Origin: an uncultured Methylococcaceae bacterium
GTDB lineage: Bacteria; Pseudomonadota; Gammaproteobacteria; Methylococcales; Methylomonadaceae
Length of the DNA stretch: 6,851 bases
Assembly: GCA_913009515.1 (NCBI GenBank)
Contig: CAJVYO010000094.1
Location: forward strand, 1 to 6,851
Direction: 5' to 3'
Position numbers and translations under genes: made by a program. The notes under the pieces are model-generated. The model was not told where the DNA came from and ran no database searches. It saw only the letters and a program-made list of their open reading frames with translations. Of this stretch, positions 1-6,472 are shown piece after piece (within the stretch, counting starts at the first letter, position 1; each line of letters begins with the position of its first letter).

Positions 1-89
1 AAGCGAATCAAAGCCGGTGATTTTTCGGCCATACTCAATGCTGAAAAGAGGACTAAATTTATAAATAAAATAGCTTTATAACGCTTCAT
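1..89 (-). CDS. Start of an unidentified secreted protein (partial, N-terminus only)
   Basis: Only the first 29 codons are in the window; the gene runs off the left edge. Reading leftwards from an ATG at 89-87 gives a textbook Sec signal peptide: a basic n-region (MKRYK), a hydrophobic core of 13 residues (AILFINLVLFSAL), and a small-residue cleavage motif S-M-A followed by E-K-S-P, so signal peptidase I cleavage is expected after Ala21. The product is therefore probably periplasmic, exported or outer-membrane. There is no cysteine at the cleavage site, which argues against a lipoprotein. The Shine-Dalgarno signal is weak (CGGTAA about 6-8 bases before the ATG). It lies on the same strand as the sbcDC operon but is separated from it by 178 bases holding a repeat element, so it is likely transcribed separately. 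No family can be recognised from so short a piece. The plus strand is also open here (positions 1-81), but that frame shows no recognisable motif. Confidence 0.7.
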   Translation of the reverse strand, partial: MKRYKAILFINLVLFSALSMAEKSPALIR

Positions 90-104
90 AATTTTTACCG
101 ATGA

Positions 105-133
105 ATTTTAAAAAATTTTTAACTGTGTTTTGC
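105..133 (-). promoter_or_regulatory. Possible AT-rich promoter region of the left-edge gene
   Basis: Reading the minus strand, TAAAAT (110-105) matches the sigma-70 -10 consensus at five of six positions and sits about 15 bases before the ATG at 89. An A5T5 tract (111-120) lies directly upstream of it. The hexamer at the -35 distance (GCAAAA, 133-128) is a poor match to TTGACA. The placement is plausible because the repeat element and intergenic gap suggest that the downstream gene needs its own promoter, but in DNA this AT-rich such matches arise easily by chance. Confidence 0.25.
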
Positions 134-140
134 GTTCATT

Positions 141-241
141 CCTCTGCCCCTCACCCAACCCTCTCCCCAAGGAGAGGGCTTTAAAGCAACACATCTATAT
201 TATTTTAGCTCCCTCTTTTGAGGAGAGGGCTGGCATGAGGT
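141..241. repeat. Palindromic intergenic repeat element with two GC-rich hairpins
   Basis: An imperfect inverted repeat has arms at 149-166 (CCTCACCCAACCCTCTCC) and 222-240 (reverse complement CCTCATGCCAGCCCTCTCC), identical at 16 of 19 aligned positions with one gap. Inside it, the left half folds by itself into a perfect 8-bp hairpin (159-166 with 171-178, loop CCAA). The right half forms a shorter, decayed version (CCCTC 211-215 with GAGGG 225-229). The roughly 40-base middle is AT-rich and not repeated. The element fills most of the gap between the sbcC stop and the next gene. From general knowledge, elements with CCCTCACCC...CCCTCTCCC ends are dispersed in many copies between genes in various beta- and gammaproteobacteria; this looks like one slightly degenerate copy, with no coding capacity. 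It may protect the 3' end of the sbcDC transcript, which is inference. Confidence 0.75.
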
Positions 242-267
242 AAAAAAACCTGCTCATAAAATAAATA

Positions 268-3200
268 TTAATGATAAGCCGCAATGGTTTTAATATGACT
301 ACCACTACGTGAACGACTAACTTCGATACGCAATGCCATTTGCTCTTTGAGTTCTGATACATGCGAAATAATACCAATCATGCGACCTGTGGATTGTAAA
401 TCCACCAAGGTATTAATCGCTAATTGCAATGATTCTTGATCTAAACTACCAAAACCTTCATCAATAAATAAAGTATCTAATTGAATGCCACCTGAACGCT
501 GTTGCACCACATCGGATAATGCCAAAGCTAAGGCTAAGGAGGCTAAAAAAGATTCCCCGCCCGACAAAGTCGCCACTGGACGAATTTTACCCGTATGAGC
601 ATCATCAATCGCCAAATCTAAGCCTGCACTGGTATTTTTCTTTTGCTCAGCATCATTTTGTAAAATGAGCCGATACTGCCCTTTACTCATCACATGTAAA
701 CGCTGACTGGCCACATTTAACACTAAATTAAATAAATTACTCAGTACAAAACGCTCTAAACTAACTTTTATATGTCCACTGCCTGATGCGGTTTTAGACA
801 AGGTACCGACAATATTATAATCCTCTTTTATCACTGCCTGCTGTGCGGTTAAACGCTTAATTTTTTTCTCAGTATCCACCAAATGATAATACCTTTGCTG
901 GGCTTGCAGCCATTCCGTTTCAATATTCACTAATAAAGTGCTGTATTCTTGTAACTGTATTTGTAAGGCTTCAATATCGGGCGGCTGTTGATTCGCTAAC
1001 TGTTCCGCTAATAAACTCAATTTTGCTTGTAAACCCTGCAATTTTTCGTCATAACACTTAACTTCCTGCTGTAGAAAATCCTGTTCGTGCATTGATAACT
1101 GAGCCTGTTCAAAATCCTGCTGTGTATCAAAATCACTCTCCGCCAAACACTGTTGCCAAATGCCAGCTTGTTCCGTTTGCTGCTGCTGTAAATCCGCAAG
1201 ATTATTTTTCACCACATCAAGTCTGACCTGCATTTCCGACTGTTGTAATTGAGCCTGTTGCTGATGCCTTTGTGCCGCTTGATACGCCGATTCTAAGGTG
1301 TGTATTTGTTGCTGTTTATCATTGATAGCCGCTAATAACTGCCCACTATCTTGATATTCTATAGGCAGGCTATTGATAATGGTTTTTAGCTGGGCATTGG
1401 CTTCCGCTTTTTGTAAGCTTAATCGCGGTAATTGCTGTTCATAATCACGACTTTGTTGTAATAAAGCGTGATATTGATTATTTTTTTCACGCTTATGCTG
1501 TTTTAAATTTTCTAATTGTAATTCTATGACGCTTATCTGCTGTAATGCGATAGCACTCTGTTGATAGCGTTGTTCTAATAATGCAACAGGCTGCTCACCA
1601 TCATTCCCCAACTGTTGCACTAATCCTTGAATAATCTCGGTGCGATTATTTAAATCTTGCTCACTACGCGCTATTTTTTTCTCAATGTCTAAACTCAATT
1701 CACTATAAGTCGCTTCACGCTTGCGAGCGGCTTTAACACTATCCTGCGTAATAACTGTTGTTTCAGCTGGGAAATGAGCAAGTTTAGGGTGTTCAACGCT
1801 GCCACAGACTAAACACGGTTCATTTTCTTGTAAATCTTGAGCTAATACGGCGGCTTGATTAGTTAGCCATTGCTGTTCCAAATTTCTAACCGCCAATGCT
1901 GCTTCATTTAAATATTGTTGAATGCTTAAACGCTTATCTAAGCCCTTTTGATGGTTTTCCGTCAGCCTTTTTAAATAATCTTGTTCAGCGACTAATTGCT
2001 GCGCCAATTCAAGATTTTTTTTAGCAGCCCTTTCAATCGCACTTAACTGCATTTTATTCGCAATTTTCTGCTCTAAGCCTTCAGCATCTAAATCAAACGT
2101 CTGTATCGCTTGCTCTTGCTCACTGATTTTAACTTGCACCTCAAGCTGATGCTGCAAAAGCTGTTGATGCTCCGTATCGGCTTGAGTCGATAAAGCCACA
2201 CAGGCTGTATAGTGTTTTGACTGATTTTGGCAACGCTCTAAAAAATCCAACGCTTTATATAAACCATCTCGCTGTTGATAATCCTCAACAGCCCTACTAA
2301 ATTGTTTATCAGCACTTTGCATGGCTGCTGTTGATTTTTTCTCTGCCACTAAAGCAAGCTCAAATGCTTTTCTCTGGTTAATAAGCTGCTGATTATTAGT
2401 TTGCAATTGTTGCCACACGGCATTTATTTTTTGTGCCGCATGATGTAATTTAAGTGTCGCCTGTTGTTGCTGAATAGTGACGGCTTGTTGCTGTAGCACA
2501 GCATAATCAGTCTGATACTGTTGCTGACTTAAAAAAAGTACCGTTAAATCTTCCGCTTTTTTTAATAAACTAAACGCATGTTGTTTTTTATTATCTAACT
2601 GCTGTTTACGCTCACCTAAATGACTCACTATTATTTTAAGCTGTTGAATTTCAGTTAATAACGCCTCATCATCCTGCATACTCACATCAAGTAGTGCATT
2701 TTGCTTCCGCTCTTCAAAGTGTTGATATTGCTTTTCAATGTCAGCGGCTTTCACTTTCAATATTTCTTCAATACGTTTATAAATTTCAGTTTGAAATAAG
2801 GTTGATAAAATGGCCTGCCGCTCTGTGGAATTTGCTAATAATAACGCTCGAAACTGACCTTGCGGCAATACCATTACCTGACGGAACTGCTCTAAGGTTA
2901 AGCCAATAATTGCTTTAATTTGCTCATCAGCGTCATTTTTTTTCTTAGCGACCAAGGTTTGCTCAGAACCATCTGCCAGAACACGGCAAAGGTGAGCAGC
3001 AGCTTTATGTTGTGCATTTTTATCGTTACGTTTTGACAAGCGAATTTGTGTAGGCGAACGCGTAATACGATATCGATCTTCACGAATACTAAATTCTAAA
3101 GCGACTTCTGTTAAATTATCCATCGCCGCATGATCACAACGCAAGCCCATATCCTTACGTTCTAAATCAGTGGTTTTTCCATACAGTGCATAACAAATCG

Positions 3201-3339
3201 CATGCAATATCGATGATTTTCCCGCGCCCGTTGAGCCATCAATTAAAAATAACGCATTTTCGCCTAATTCAGAGAAATCAATTTGCTCTGTTGTTGCGAA
3301 CGGCCCAAAGGCATTGATTTTTAAAAAGTGCAACCTCAT
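268..3339 (-). CDS. sbcC: SbcC, ATPase subunit of the SbcCD exonuclease (Rad50 family)
   Basis: This 1023-residue SMC-like ATPase (E. coli SbcC is 1048) forms the SbcCD complex with SbcD. The complex cleaves DNA hairpins and palindromes and processes double-strand ends in the cytoplasm. All ABC motifs are visible: Walker A GSTGAGKS at residues 35-42, Q-loop VLPQGQF at 157-163, signature LSGGES at 925-930, Walker B TLFIDE ending at Asp960-Glu961, D-loop GSLD at 964-967, and H-loop His993. Between the two ATPase halves lies a long glutamine-rich coiled coil (roughly residues 180-500 and 520-860), folded at a zinc hook C509-L-V-C512 followed by GSxxHP, where two complexes can dimerise through a shared metal ion. 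The start is fixed by the N-terminal strand MRLHFLKINAFGPF and by a four-base ATGA overlap with the sbcD stop, which suggests translational coupling. It appears to be the last gene of the operon. No key residue is missing. Confidence 0.97.
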   Translation of the reverse strand: MRLHFLKINAFGPFATTEQIDFSELGENALFLIDGSTGAGKSSILHAICYALYGKTTDLERKDMGLRCDHAAMDNLTEVALEFSIREDRYRITRSPTQIRLSKRNDKNAQHKAAAHLCRVLADGSEQTLVAKKKNDADEQIKAIIGLTLEQFRQVMVLPQGQFRALLLANSTERQAILSTLFQTEIYKRIEEILKVKAADIEKQYQHFEERKQNALLDVSMQDDEALLTEIQQLKIIVSHLGERKQQLDNKKQHAFSLLKKAEDLTVLFLSQQQYQTDYAVLQQQAVTIQQQQATLKLHHAAQKINAVWQQLQTNNQQLINQRKAFELALVAEKKSTAAMQSADKQFSRAVEDYQQRDGLYKALDFLERCQNQSKHYTACVALSTQADTEHQQLLQHQLEVQVKISEQEQAIQTFDLDAEGLEQKIANKMQLSAIERAAKKNLELAQQLVAEQDYLKRLTENHQKGLDKRLSIQQYLNEAALAVRNLEQQWLTNQAAVLAQDLQENEPCLVCGSVEHPKLAHFPAETTVITQDSVKAARKREATYSELSLDIEKKIARSEQDLNNRTEIIQGLVQQLGNDGEQPVALLEQRYQQSAIALQQISVIELQLENLKQHKREKNNQYHALLQQSRDYEQQLPRLSLQKAEANAQLKTIINSLPIEYQDSGQLLAAINDKQQQIHTLESAYQAAQRHQQQAQLQQSEMQVRLDVVKNNLADLQQQQTEQAGIWQQCLAESDFDTQQDFEQAQLSMHEQDFLQQEVKCYDEKLQGLQAKLSLLAEQLANQQPPDIEALQIQLQEYSTLLVNIETEWLQAQQRYYHLVDTEKKIKRLTAQQAVIKEDYNIVGTLSKTASGSGHIKVSLERFVLSNLFNLVLNVASQRLHVMSKGQYRLILQNDAEQKKNTSAGLDLAIDDAHTGKIRPVATLSGGESFLASLALALALSDVVQQRSGGIQLDTLFIDEGFGSLDQESLQLAINTLVDLQSTGRMIGIISHVSELKEQMALRIEVSRSRSGSHIKTIAAYH

Positions 3340-4484
3340 ACATCAGCATCCATTGCTTGCTGAGCTTCTAAAACCACGCTTTGTAATAAGGCTTGCTGAG
3401 AATCGTTTAATTCAAAGCCGGTCACTTGTTGAAAAAAATCATTAAAGACATCACTTTCTGTATGCTGCTCGCCTTCATTGATAATAATCGCATCCGCTGA
3501 CAACATTAATTTAGTATATTCTAGCTGTAAAATATTCGGGTAAAAGCAACGTAGTTGGGCTAAAGGCTCTAATAAATCATGCGTATCCTCTAAACGCACT
3601 AAAATATAATCATCCAAATTCACATCGATTTTTGCTTGCTCTAATAAATCCTTGAGTAAACCCGAAATAATGCGTAAATCATGTTTTGCATTCAAGGCTA
3701 GCGGCTGCATAGACACTAAACCTACATCATCAAACTCAACTAAAGTGACGCTTTTATGTTGTTGTGATTCAGAAAAGGAATATTTTAACAACGAGCCTGC
3801 ATAGCGGATATGCTCTACGCCTTTATATTGCGGTGAGTGTAAATGCCCTAACGCAACATAATCAAAACTCGCCAATGGTTCATAACCAATGCAATCCAAA
3901 CCACCTATCGATAAAGGGCGTTCCGAATCTGAAATTTTCCCACCTACTACAAAACAATGACTGATTAAGATGCTAGGAATATCATCAATTTGAACTTGCT
4001 TAATTTTATCAACTAAATAAGTATGCGCGTCATCATGGCTTCTGACATCACACTCAAATGCTTCACGCACATTAACCGGATCGTGATAAGGAATGCCATA
4101 CACATCAACCTGTTCACCTGCTGATGATTCGATACGAATAGGCGTTTGAATAGCCGTTATATCGGTCAAAATATAAAGACCTGATTGCTGCATTTGCTGA
4201 GTACCAAAACGCAAACGTCTTGCACTATCATGATTACCTGAAATCATGATAATACGCACTCCTGTTTCCACTATTAATTCAGTTAAAAAAACATCTAAGG
4301 CAACCATCGCATCAGCAGGAGGGACTGAACGATCAAAAATATCACCGGCAATAATTAAAACATCAACGCGATGGGTTTTAATATGCTGTTTTAATTGTTC
4401 TAAAACATATAATTGCTCATCTAAAAGCGATATATTTTGAAAAATTCGTCCAATATGCCAATCCGCACTATGAATAAATTTCAT
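3336..4484 (-). CDS. sbcD: SbcD, nuclease subunit of the SbcCD exonuclease (Mre11 family)
   Basis: This 382-residue calcineurin-like metallophosphoesterase (E. coli SbcD is 400) supplies the Mn2+-dependent nuclease activity of SbcCD. The di-metal motifs are complete and in order: D8-W-H10 near the N-terminus, GD48-IFD, GNHD at 83-86 (catalytic His85), His176 in the ISH motif, and GHLH at 213-216. The C-terminal third (about residue 270 onward) corresponds to the region that in this family contacts DNA and the SbcC coiled-coil base. The N-terminus MKFIHSADWHIGR is the standard family start, so the ATG at 4484 is secure, although no clear Shine-Dalgarno sequence precedes it in the 30-base gap after pilZ. 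Its stop overlaps the sbcC start, the usual arrangement for this pair. Absence of an obvious promoter in the gap suggests read-through from pilZ. Confidence 0.97.
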   Translation of the reverse strand: MKFIHSADWHIGRIFQNISLLDEQLYVLEQLKQHIKTHRVDVLIIAGDIFDRSVPPADAMVALDVFLTELIVETGVRIIMISGNHDSARRLRFGTQQMQQSGLYILTDITAIQTPIRIESSAGEQVDVYGIPYHDPVNVREAFECDVRSHDDAHTYLVDKIKQVQIDDIPSILISHCFVVGGKISDSERPLSIGGLDCIGYEPLASFDYVALGHLHSPQYKGVEHIRYAGSLLKYSFSESQQHKSVTLVEFDDVGLVSMQPLALNAKHDLRIISGLLKDLLEQAKIDVNLDDYILVRLEDTHDLLEPLAQLRCFYPNILQLEYTKLMLSADAIIINEGEQHTESDVFNDFFQQVTGFELNDSQQALLQSVVLEAQQAMDADV

Positions 4485-4514
4485 TGATAATGCTAATCAG
4501 CGATTAACTTAAAA

Positions 4515-4877
4515 CTAAAGCGTATGCGTTAAGGTTTCATTATCTAACGTACCTGCCAAATAATCTTCCATTTTATTACCTAATATCGCATCTTCCTGAC
4601 TAAATTGCACCCCAATGCCTTCAGAACGGTAGCCTTCTGCATTTTCAGGTGTAATCCAAACGACTTTACCTTTCGCACGTAAATTTTCATTAACATCATC
4701 AAAATTAACTTTAATCGCCAATGATACTTTTTCACCCATTTTATAACGCCGCTTTTTAGTGGTAATAAAAAATAAGCCACCATTTTTAATAAAGGGCATA
4801 TAGGCTTTACGCAAGACAGATTTATCGGTGAAGGTATGAACTAATAAACTTTGTCGTTCTACTTTAGGGGCTTCCAT
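4515..4877 (-). CDS. pilZ: PilZ, type IV pilus biogenesis protein (non-canonical PilZ domain)
   Basis: This 120-residue cytoplasmic protein consists of a single PilZ domain. It resembles the founding PilZ of Pseudomonas/Xanthomonas type rather than the c-di-GMP receptors: it has YMPFIKNGGLF at residues 26-36, KVVWITP at 71-77, EGIGVQF at 86-92, and the typical ending YLAG...THTL. The RxxxR and D/NxSxxG motifs needed for c-di-GMP binding are not present; the second is replaced by RSEGIG. In Xanthomonas this protein contacts the pilus ATPase PilB and the EAL protein FimX, and in Pseudomonas it is required for type IV pilus assembly. The position directly after holB, 5 bases from its stop, is the conserved gammaproteobacterial location and strongly supports the name. 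Residues 44-68 (basic start, then KVNFDDVNENLRAK) differ from what I recall of the Pseudomonas protein, so strict functional equivalence is inferred. The start has an AGGA ribosome-binding site inside the end of holB. Confidence 0.9.
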   Translation of the reverse strand: MEAPKVERQSLLVHTFTDKSVLRKAYMPFIKNGGLFFITTKKRRYKMGEKVSLAIKVNFDDVNENLRAKGKVVWITPENAEGYRSEGIGVQFSQEDAILGNKMEDYLAGTLDNETLTHTL

Positions 4878-4882
4878 AATGA

Positions 4883-5854
4883 TTATTTTCCTAAACGAAA
4901 GGCGGTAATTAAAATTTCTTCACAAAGCAATTGCTTATTCACTTGTGAAGCCAAGGCTTCAAGATTATTTAATAATAAACGATGAAAATCAAATAAAGAC
5001 GCTAATTTAATCTGTGATGCTAACTGTTCTAAAGCCATCGCCACATCCTGATTAATTTTTTTTTCTAGCTTAAAATGACATTTAATCATATCCTCTGTCC
5101 AAGCAATTAACCAATATAATAACTCATTCAGGGGGTGCTTAAACCATTGATCTGCCACTTCAATCGGGCAAGCTTGTTTTGATAACACTAACTGCCATTG
5201 CTTAAAACACTGTTCACGCAATACCAAGCTATTATGCTGTTGATAATGCAATGCTTGTAGCGGAGCACCGTGAGCCAGTGATAATAACAAGGCGGTGGAA
5301 TTAGCATCAACGCCTTGTTTCTCTAACCATTGCTGACTAGTGTAAGCATCAGGAATTGCTATCGACAAACGCTGACAACGACTGATAATCGTTGCCGGTA
5401 AACCAGCCAAGGTTTCCGCAACTAAAATAAACACAGTACGCTCTGGCGGCTCTTCTAAACATTTTAAAAACGCATTCGCGGAATTGATATTTAATTGATT
5501 AGCAGGACTAACAAACACCACTCGATAGCCGCTATATTGCGGCTTTAAATTTAATTTATTGATGATAGCCCGTACAGAATCAATGCCAATCGCTTTACCT
5601 TCGGCTTCAGGTTGCAGGGTTAAAAAATCGGGATGCGTCCCTGCCTGAAATAAATGGCAACTATCGCATTGCTGACACGCTTTATCAGCCAACGGTTGCT
5701 TACACATCACATATTGTGCAAATTGCAACGCCAACACCTGTTTGCCTAAGCCTTCAGCACCACTGATAAACAAAGCTTGTGGAATACGCTGCTGTGCCAC
5801 ATACGCGGTTAAATGCTGCCAATCCTTAGCCTGCCAAGGGTACAAATCAGTCAT
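4883..5854 (-). CDS. holB: DNA polymerase III delta' subunit (clamp loader)
   Basis: This 323-residue protein (E. coli HolB is 334) is the stationary delta' subunit of the clamp loader that places the beta clamp on primed DNA. The AAA+ fold is evident: a P-loop-like GAEGLGKQ at residues 32-39, a zinc-binding module with Cys51, Cys60, Cys63 and Cys66 followed by HPD, NAFLKCLEEPP of the sensor/Walker B region, and the S158-R159-C160 motif that provides the arginine finger to the neighbouring ATP site. The P-loop keeps Gly-Lys but ends in Gln instead of Ser/Thr, in keeping with delta' being a subunit that does not hydrolyse ATP. The C-terminal collar domain is more variable. The start MTDLYPWQ matches family N-termini and overlaps the tmk 3' end by 8 bases, so translation is probably coupled; the ribosome-binding site itself is weak. 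Confidence 0.95.
   Translation of the reverse strand: MTDLYPWQAKDWQHLTAYVAQQRIPQALFISGAEGLGKQVLALQFAQYVMCKQPLADKACQQCDSCHLFQAGTHPDFLTLQPEAEGKAIGIDSVRAIINKLNLKPQYSGYRVVFVSPANQLNINSANAFLKCLEEPPERTVFILVAETLAGLPATIISRCQRLSIAIPDAYTSQQWLEKQGVDANSTALLLSLAHGAPLQALHYQQHNSLVLREQCFKQWQLVLSKQACPIEVADQWFKHPLNELLYWLIAWTEDMIKCHFKLEKKINQDVAMALEQLASQIKLASLFDFHRLLLNNLEALASQVNKQLLCEEILITAFRLGK
4889..4892 (-). promoter_or_regulatory. Ribosome binding site of pilZ
   Basis: AGGA on the minus strand lies 11 bases before the pilZ ATG and within the last codons of holB. The spacing is slightly long. It supports the ATG at 4877 as the start and ties pilZ translation to the holB message. Confidence 0.5.
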
Positions 5855-6470
5855 TAATTAAATGACTTAAGTGTATTTTAATCTCGGCTTGTACCTTATC
5901 TAAAGGCTGACCTGCATTCACTACTTTTATTCTAGCTGGTGATGTCTTGGCTAATGCCAAATAAGCATCTCGTACTTTGGTAAAAAATAACATCTGTTCC
6001 GATTCAAACCGGTCTAATGCTCCTCTGTTTTTTGCTCGTTGCATACCTATATCAATGGGGGCATCTAATAATAAGGTTAAATCAGGGCGTAAATCAGCTT
6101 GGATAAAATTTTCTAACCATTGAATCACCCCAATATCCATGCCACGCCCACCACCTTGGTAAGCATAGGTTGCATCGGTAAAACGGTCGGATAACACCCA
6201 AATACCCTCATCTAAAGCAGGCTGAATAACATGTTTGATATGTTGAGCTCTCGCGGCAAACATCATTAATAATTCTGTCGATTCAGCGATGCTTTCTTGT
6301 GATTTATCTAGTAATAACGCTCTAATTTTTTCAGCTAATACCGTGCCACCCGGTTCACGGGTTAATAAAACCTGCATACCTTTATCAATTAATAGACTTT
6401 CGATAAATTTAATATTGGTGGTTTTACCAACGCCCTCACCACCTTCTAAACTAATAAACTTTGCCTTCAT
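5847..6470 (-). CDS. tmk: Thymidylate kinase (dTMP kinase)
   Basis: This 207-residue cytoplasmic enzyme phosphorylates dTMP to dTDP with ATP, the step common to the de novo and salvage routes to dTTP. It has the usual length and motifs: P-loop EGGEGVGKTT at residues 9-18, the dTMP-binding TREPGGT at 37-43, DRF at 95-97 followed by YAYQGGGRG, and a LID segment QRAKNRGALDRFE at 144-156. The P-loop has no arginine and the LID is rich in basic residues, the pattern of the E. coli-like (type II) enzymes. It starts 2 bases after the mltG stop and overlaps holB at its 3' end, the conserved gammaproteobacterial order mltG-tmk-holB, which couples precursor synthesis with a replisome subunit. No anomalies are seen. 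Confidence 0.97.
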   Translation of the reverse strand: MKAKFISLEGGEGVGKTTNIKFIESLLIDKGMQVLLTREPGGTVLAEKIRALLLDKSQESIAESTELLMMFAARAQHIKHVIQPALDEGIWVLSDRFTDATYAYQGGGRGMDIGVIQWLENFIQADLRPDLTLLLDAPIDIGMQRAKNRGALDRFESEQMLFFTKVRDAYLALAKTSPARIKVVNAGQPLDKVQAEIKIHLSHLIND

Positions 6471-6472
6471 AT

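Noticed and set aside
32..39. Possible defect in the delta' P-loop (residues 32-39 of HolB: Gln in place of Ser/Thr)
   Set aside because: Coordinates here are residue numbers of the holB product. Delta' is generally a non-hydrolysing subunit, and P-loop decay is normal in the family, so this is not an anomaly.
1..81. Open plus-strand frame ending in TAA at 79-81 that could be the 3' end of a convergent gene
   Set aside because: The translated 26 residues show no recognisable motif, and the opposite strand in the same interval begins with a well-formed signal peptide, which is far less likely by chance.
159..178. Strong 8-bp GC-rich hairpin as an intrinsic terminator of the sbcDC operon
   Set aside because: No T-rich run follows the stem in either direction (minus strand continues TTGGGTGAGGGG, plus strand CTTTAAAG). 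The hairpin is better explained as part of the palindromic repeat; some termination effect is still possible.
195..377. 60-codon minus-strand frame spanning the sbcC 3' end and the repeat element
   Set aside because: It overlaps the sbcC C-terminus in another frame and reads through the repeat; no ribosome-binding site or recognisable product.
2694..2909. 71-codon plus-strand frame inside sbcC
   Set aside because: Shadow of the sbcC coding sequence; the same holds for the other short frames inside sbcC, sbcD, pilZ, tmk and mltG.
4494..4506. Small inverted repeat TAATC-AGC-GATTA between pilZ and sbcD
   Set aside because: A 5-bp AT-rich stem is too weak for a terminator and has no T tract; such a match is expected by chance.
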